Shown: positions 6,513-9,408 of the stretch, in pieces
Layout of the letters: the number at the start of each line of letters is the position of its first letter
Numbering within the stretch: the stretch's first letter is position 1
Assembly: GCA_017860335.1 (NCBI GenBank)
Contig: JAFNAU010000058.1
Span: forward strand, 1-9,408
Reading direction: 5' to 3'
Length of the DNA stretch: 9,408 nucleotides
Source: Bacteroidota bacterium
Lineage (GTDB): Bacteria > Bacteroidota > Bacteroidia > Bacteroidales > Paludibacteraceae
Notes under the pieces: model-generated
Told to the model about the DNA's origin: nothing
The model's input: the letters and a program-made list of their open reading frames with translations, nothing else
Database searches by the model: none
Program-made: the position numbers and the translations under genes

Positions 6513-9116
6513 ATGACATCAAAAGAGATCAGACAGTCATTCCTCGATTTTTTCGAAAGTCACGGACATAAAATTGTACCTTCAGCTCCCATGGTAATCA
6601 AAGATGATCCAACGCTTATGTTTACCAACGCGGGAATGAATCAATTCAAAAATATCATTCTCGGCAATGACCCCATTAAGTATTCACGTGTAGCCGATTC
6701 GCAGAAATGTCTGCGCGTGAGCGGCAAGCACAACGATCTCGAAGAGGTAGGTCACGACACGTACCACCATACCATGTTCGAAATGCTCGGCAACTGGTCG
6801 TTTGGTGATTATTTCAAAAAAGAAGCCATCACCTGGGCGTGGGAATATCTCACTGAAGTACTGAAACTCGACAAAAACCGCTTATATGTCACGGTATTCG
6901 AAGGCTCTGAATACGAAAAGCTGGAACGCGATAACGAAGCTGCCGAAATATGGTCGCAGTTTTTGCCTGCTAATCGGATTATCAACGGCAACAAGAAAGA
7001 TAATTTCTGGGAAATGGGTGACACAGGTCCCTGCGGACCCTGCTCTGAAATACATATAGACATCCGTCCCGACAGTGAGCGCGCCAAAGTTGACGGACTT
7101 AGTCTGGTGAACCAAAGCCATCCTCAGGTAATTGAAATATGGAACAACGTATTCATGCAGTTCAACCGCAAGGCTGATGGTTCGCTCGAAGAACTTCCGG
7201 CCAAGGTAATTGATACCGGCATGGGTTTCGAGCGCCTTTGTATGGCCATGCAGGGTAAGATATCCAACTATGACACCGATGTTTTTCAGCCCATCATTGA
7301 AGAAATAGGCAAACTCAGCCAGATTAAATACGGTGAATCGGAAAAAACGGACATCGCTATGCGCGTTGTGGCCGACCATGTACGTACAATCGCCTTCTCC
7401 ATTGCCGACGGTCAGCTGCCATCCAATGCGAAAGCAGGATATGTAATCCGTCGAATTTTACGCCGCGCCGTACGCTACGGCTACACGTTCCTTGGACAAC
7501 GTCAGGCATTTATGTACAGATTAATGCCGGTTTTGTGCGATGTGATGGGAAGCGCGTACCCGGAACTCCCGGCTCAGAAAAGCCTGATTGAAAAAGTCAT
7601 GAAAGAAGAAGAGGAAGCATTCCTGCGTACACTCGAGACAGGAATAAAACTTCTGGATAAAGTAATGGACGATGCTGCCAAATTAAACAAAAAAGAGATT
7701 TCAGGTATAGATGCCTTTACTCTTTACGACACCTTCGGGTTTCCGTTGGATTTGACAGAACTTATTCTTCGTGAAAACAGCTTTACAGTCAATATTGATG
7801 AATTTCATGCAGAGATGCAAAAGCAAAAGGAACGTGCGCGTAATGCGGCAGCCGTTGAAACTGGCGACTGGGTTACCGTACTCGAAGGCGACAGCGTGTT
7901 TGTAGGTTATGACAAGACTGAAACCGAAACAAGCATCCTGCGTTATCGGAAAGTCAGTCAGAAGAACAAAACTTTCTATCAGATCGTACTGTCCGAGACA
8001 CCGCTGTATGCAGAGATGGGCGGACAGGTTGGCGACAAGGGAACAATGACTGTCAACAATGAAACAATTGAAATTTTCGATACGAAGAAGGAAAACAACC
8101 TGTCGGTACATCTCACCAATTCACTTCCCGAAGATGTTACCGCCCCCTGCTTTGTCCGGATTGATGTGGCAAAACGCAAGGCCACAGCTTGCAACCATAC
8201 CGCCACTCACCTGCTTCACGAAGCGCTTCGCGAAGTTCTTGGCAAACATGTGGAGCAGAAAGGTTCCTTTGTAAGTCCCGAAAGTTTGCGTTTCGACTTT
8301 TCACATTTTCAGAAACTAACGACCGAAGAATTGCGTGCTGTAGAAAAAATTGCCAACCGTAAAATCCGTGAGAACTATCCGTTGCAGGAAAGCAGAAATA
8401 CGCCGATTGCCGAAGCACAGGCAATGGGAGCAATGGCTCTTTTCGGCGAAAAATATGGTGAAACAGTTCGTGTCATCCGGTTTGGCAGTTCAGTAGAACT
8501 TTGCGGAGGTACTCATGTACAAGCTACCGGCGATATAGGGATGGTTCGCATCATCTCCGAAAGCTCCATTGCCGCCGGCGTGCGACGTATCGAAGCTATC
8601 ACCGGCGAAGCGGTGGAGGAACTGATGAACAACGTTCAGGACACATTAAATTCAGCCAGGGAACTTTTCAACAATGCTCCCGACTTATACAAGGCCATTC
8701 ATAAAACGCTTGAAGAAAACAGCGAACTGAAGAAACAGGTGGACAACTTCATGCACGAACGCATCCTCACCCTGCGTGACAAGCTCATCGCTGAGGCAAA
8801 AGACGAACAGGAAATTAAAGTAATCAGATTTCGTACCGACCTTCCGGCTGACGCGGTTAAGACACTTTCATTCCAGATACGCAACTTGTTGAACGAAAAA
8901 CTTTTTGTTGCCATCACCAGTCTGTATGAAGGTAAGCCATCGATTACGGTTCTGCTTTCCGACGACCTGGTAGCGCAGGGCTACAACGCGGTAAACATTA
9001 CCCGTGAAGCTGCCAAATACATTCAGGGAGGCGGCGGTGGTCAGCCATTCTTTGCAACCGCGGGAGGTAAAAATCCCGAAGGGCTGGATAAGGCAATGGA
9101 AATGCTGAAGCTGTAA
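6513..9116 (+). CDS. alaS: Alanine--tRNA ligase
   Basis: A class II aminoacyl-tRNA synthetase that charges tRNA-Ala with alanine and edits mischarged Ser/Gly-tRNA-Ala in the cytoplasm. The 867 residues match the full bacterial length (about 875). The aminoacylation domain starts at the N-terminus with the TNAGMNQF region (38-45), RVSGKHNDLEEVG (68-80), and the bacterial GPCGPCSE segment (172-179). The tRNA-recognition domain follows to about 450. The editing domain holds the zinc/active-site motifs HTATH (His562, His566) and CGGTH (Cys664, His668). A helical region at about 700-765 links to the C-terminal C-Ala domain, which ends with the glycine-rich run GGGGG (839-843) and a QPFFATAGG stretch (844-852). 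The Q-P-F-F form replaces the R-P-D-M-A-Q form known from E. coli and seems usual in Bacteroidota. No frameshift or missing domain is seen. The ATG follows an A/T-rich leader without Shine-Dalgarno sequence; expression probably comes from the divergent promoter region upstream. Confidence 0.98.
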   Translation: MTSKEIRQSFLDFFESHGHKIVPSAPMVIKDDPTLMFTNAGMNQFKNIILGNDPIKYSRVADSQKCLRVSGKHNDLEEVGHDTYHHTMFEMLGNWSFGDYFKKEAITWAWEYLTEVLKLDKNRLYVTVFEGSEYEKLERDNEAAEIWSQFLPANRIINGNKKDNFWEMGDTGPCGPCSEIHIDIRPDSERAKVDGLSLVNQSHPQVIEIWNNVFMQFNRKADGSLEELPAKVIDTGMGFERLCMAMQGKISNYDTDVFQPIIEEIGKLSQIKYGESEKTDIAMRVVADHVRTIAFSIADGQLPSNAKAGYVIRRILRRAVRYGYTFLGQRQAFMYRLMPVLCDVMGSAYPELPAQKSLIEKVMKEEEEAFLRTLETGIKLLDKVMDDAAKLNKKEISGIDAFTLYDTFGFPLDLTELILRENSFTVNIDEFHAEMQKQKERARNAAAVETGDWVTVLEGDSVFVGYDKTETETSILRYRKVSQKNKTFYQIVLSETPLYAEMGGQVGDKGTMTVNNETIEIFDTKKENNLSVHLTNSLPEDVTAPCFVRIDVAKRKATACNHTATHLLHEALREVLGKHVEQKGSFVSPESLRFDFSHFQKLTTEELRAVEKIANRKIRENYPLQESRNTPIAEAQAMGAMALFGEKYGETVRVIRFGSSVELCGGTHVQATGDIGMVRIISESSIAAGVRRIEAITGEAVEELMNNVQDTLNSARELFNNAPDLYKAIHKTLEENSELKKQVDNFMHERILTLRDKLIAEAKDEQEIKVIRFRTDLPADAVKTLSFQIRNLLNEKLFVAITSLYEGKPSITVLLSDDLVAQGYNAVNITREAAKYIQGGGGGQPFFATAGGKNPEGLDKAMEMLKL

Positions 9117-9121
9117 ATATG

Positions 9122-9146
9122 CCCCCAACCCCTAAAGGGGAGTTTT
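9122..9146 (+). repeat. CCCCTAAAGGGG hairpin element after alaS, possible dispersed repeat or terminator
   Basis: Just after the alaS stop the sequence runs through a C-rich stretch (9122-9126) to the inverted repeat CCCC-TAAA-GGGG (9129-9140) and then AGTTTT. The stem is only 4 bp of G/C, so as a terminator it is weak, but its position fits alaS 3'-end formation. From memory, very similar C-run/TAAA/G-run sequences recur between genes in many Bacteroidota, which suggests a dispersed repeat. Copy number in this genome cannot be judged from one copy. Confidence 0.5.
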
Positions 9147-9197
9147 GATGGTTTGCTGCATTAATGATTTTTTAACGGGTGATAAAAGATAATAAAC

Positions 9198-9211
9198 TTT
9201 ATCATGATAAA
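9198..9211. promoter_or_regulatory. 14-bp perfect palindrome in the spacer before the last gene
   Basis: TTTATCATGATAAA is a perfect palindrome centred on CATG. It lies in a cluster of GATAA words (9181-9185, 9188-9192, 9206-9210), about 95-105 bp before the downstream gene. It may be a regulator-binding site; low sequence complexity keeps confidence low. Confidence 0.25.
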
Positions 9212-9218
9212 AATCTGT

Positions 9219-9273
9219 AGAGCAAATTGTGTTTTACAATACTATTTTTTGATATTCAACAATTTGCTTTTTT
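9219..9273 (+). terminator. Long-loop hairpin with T-run, possible terminator or attenuator
   Basis: A perfect 10-bp inverted repeat (9221-9230 with 9259-9268), extendable to 12 pairs with one G-T wobble (9219-9270), encloses a 28-nt loop and ends in six T residues (9268-9273). A shorter hairpin (9226-9230 with 9236-9240, loop GTTTT) uses part of the same left arm, so the two cannot form together. It may be the main alaS terminator, or a leader structure of the gene starting at 9305. Confidence 0.45.
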
Positions 9274-9304
9274 AGATTATTGAATTAAATAGATTAAAAA
9301 GATT

Positions 9305-9408
9305 ATGAGAATTCATATGTTAAAATCAGTTTTGCTAATTGTATGTTTTTTTGGTTATTTCAGTCTGAATGCTCAGGACTGGGCTAATCTGAAGCGCTAT
9401 CAGAAAGA
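9305..9408 (+). CDS. Secreted protein, N-terminal fragment, probably an SGNH/GDSL hydrolase
   Basis: Only 34 codons are visible before the window ends. The start at 9305 (MRIHMLKS) or a second in-frame ATG at 9317 (MLKS) both give a typical signal peptide: a basic N-terminus, a hydrophobic core and a likely cleavage site after LNA, leaving a mature N-terminus of QDW, common in Bacteroidota secreted proteins. The following segment, DWANLKRYQK, resembles the start of Bacteroidota SGNH/GDSL-type esterases, in which it precedes the GDSI block; that block would lie outside the window. The export prediction is solid and the family is a recollection-based inference. An A/T-rich leader precedes it, and two candidate regulatory structures lie in the spacer upstream. 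Confidence 0.6.
   Translation, partial: MRIHMLKSVLLIVCFFGYFSLNAQDWANLKRYQK

Noticed and set aside
7701..8111. 136-codon open frame on the minus strand opposite alaS, and other long antisense frames there
   Set aside because: alaS is complete and clearly conserved across this stretch; the antisense frames have no recognisable domain and no start context.
8219..8234. Overlapping palindromes CGAAGCGCTTCG and TTCGCGAA
   Set aside because: They lie inside alaS in the codons just after the HTATH editing motif; codon use for the conserved residues explains them.

Overview
The window looks like chromosomal DNA of a Bacteroidota (Bacteroidales/Marinilabiliales-like) bacterium. None of the complete genes has a convincing Shine-Dalgarno sequence, and starts follow A/T-rich leaders instead. 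Several intergenic regions carry matches to the TAnnTTTG -7 element of the Bacteroidota primary sigma factor. The protein families also have the flavour of that phylum: an M23 peptidase divergent from alaS, a Rieske-like lipoprotein, and an A-x-A/Q secretion signal at the right edge. This assignment rests on pattern recognition, not on a database search.

Layout, left to right. (1) Positions 1-2053, plus strand: the 3' end of a beta-class DNA methyltransferase, a calcium/sodium antiporter 21 bp downstream and probably cotranscribed, then a small Rieske-like lipoprotein with a TTG start. (2) Positions 2058-6285, minus strand, transcribed right to left: M23 peptidase, murI (glutamate racemase), mdh (malate dehydrogenase), then a family 2 glycosyltransferase. 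mdh has a candidate promoter with an operator-like palindrome and a clear intrinsic terminator. The glycosyltransferase converges on the lipoprotein gene with only 4 bp between stop codons. (3) Positions 6286-6512: a divergent control region between the M23 peptidase and alaS. (4) Positions 6513-9116, plus strand: complete alaS. (5) Positions 9117-9408: a repeat/hairpin-rich spacer, then the first 34 codons of a secreted protein, probably an SGNH/GDSL hydrolase.

Functionally this is mostly housekeeping: translation (AlaRS), central carbon metabolism (MDH), and peptidoglycan precursor supply and remodelling (MurI, M23). Cation homeostasis, a membrane glycosyltransferase and DNA modification make up the rest. 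The M23-murI pair is the only neighbour set with an obvious shared theme, the cell wall. No stretch over 300 bp lacks a gene; the largest spacers are 6286-6512 (227 bp), 4202-4394 (193 bp) and 9117-9304 (188 bp), and all three hold candidate regulatory structures.

I found no sign of a new multi-gene system, phage, insertion sequence, CRISPR array or RNA gene. The points most worth a second look are small: an all-cysteine Rieske-like lipoprotein, a near-perfect 24-bp palindrome at the mdh promoter, two adjacent 7-bp tandem arrays between the peptidase gene and murI, mirror-image -7 elements between the peptidase gene and alaS, and competing hairpins upstream of the last gene.
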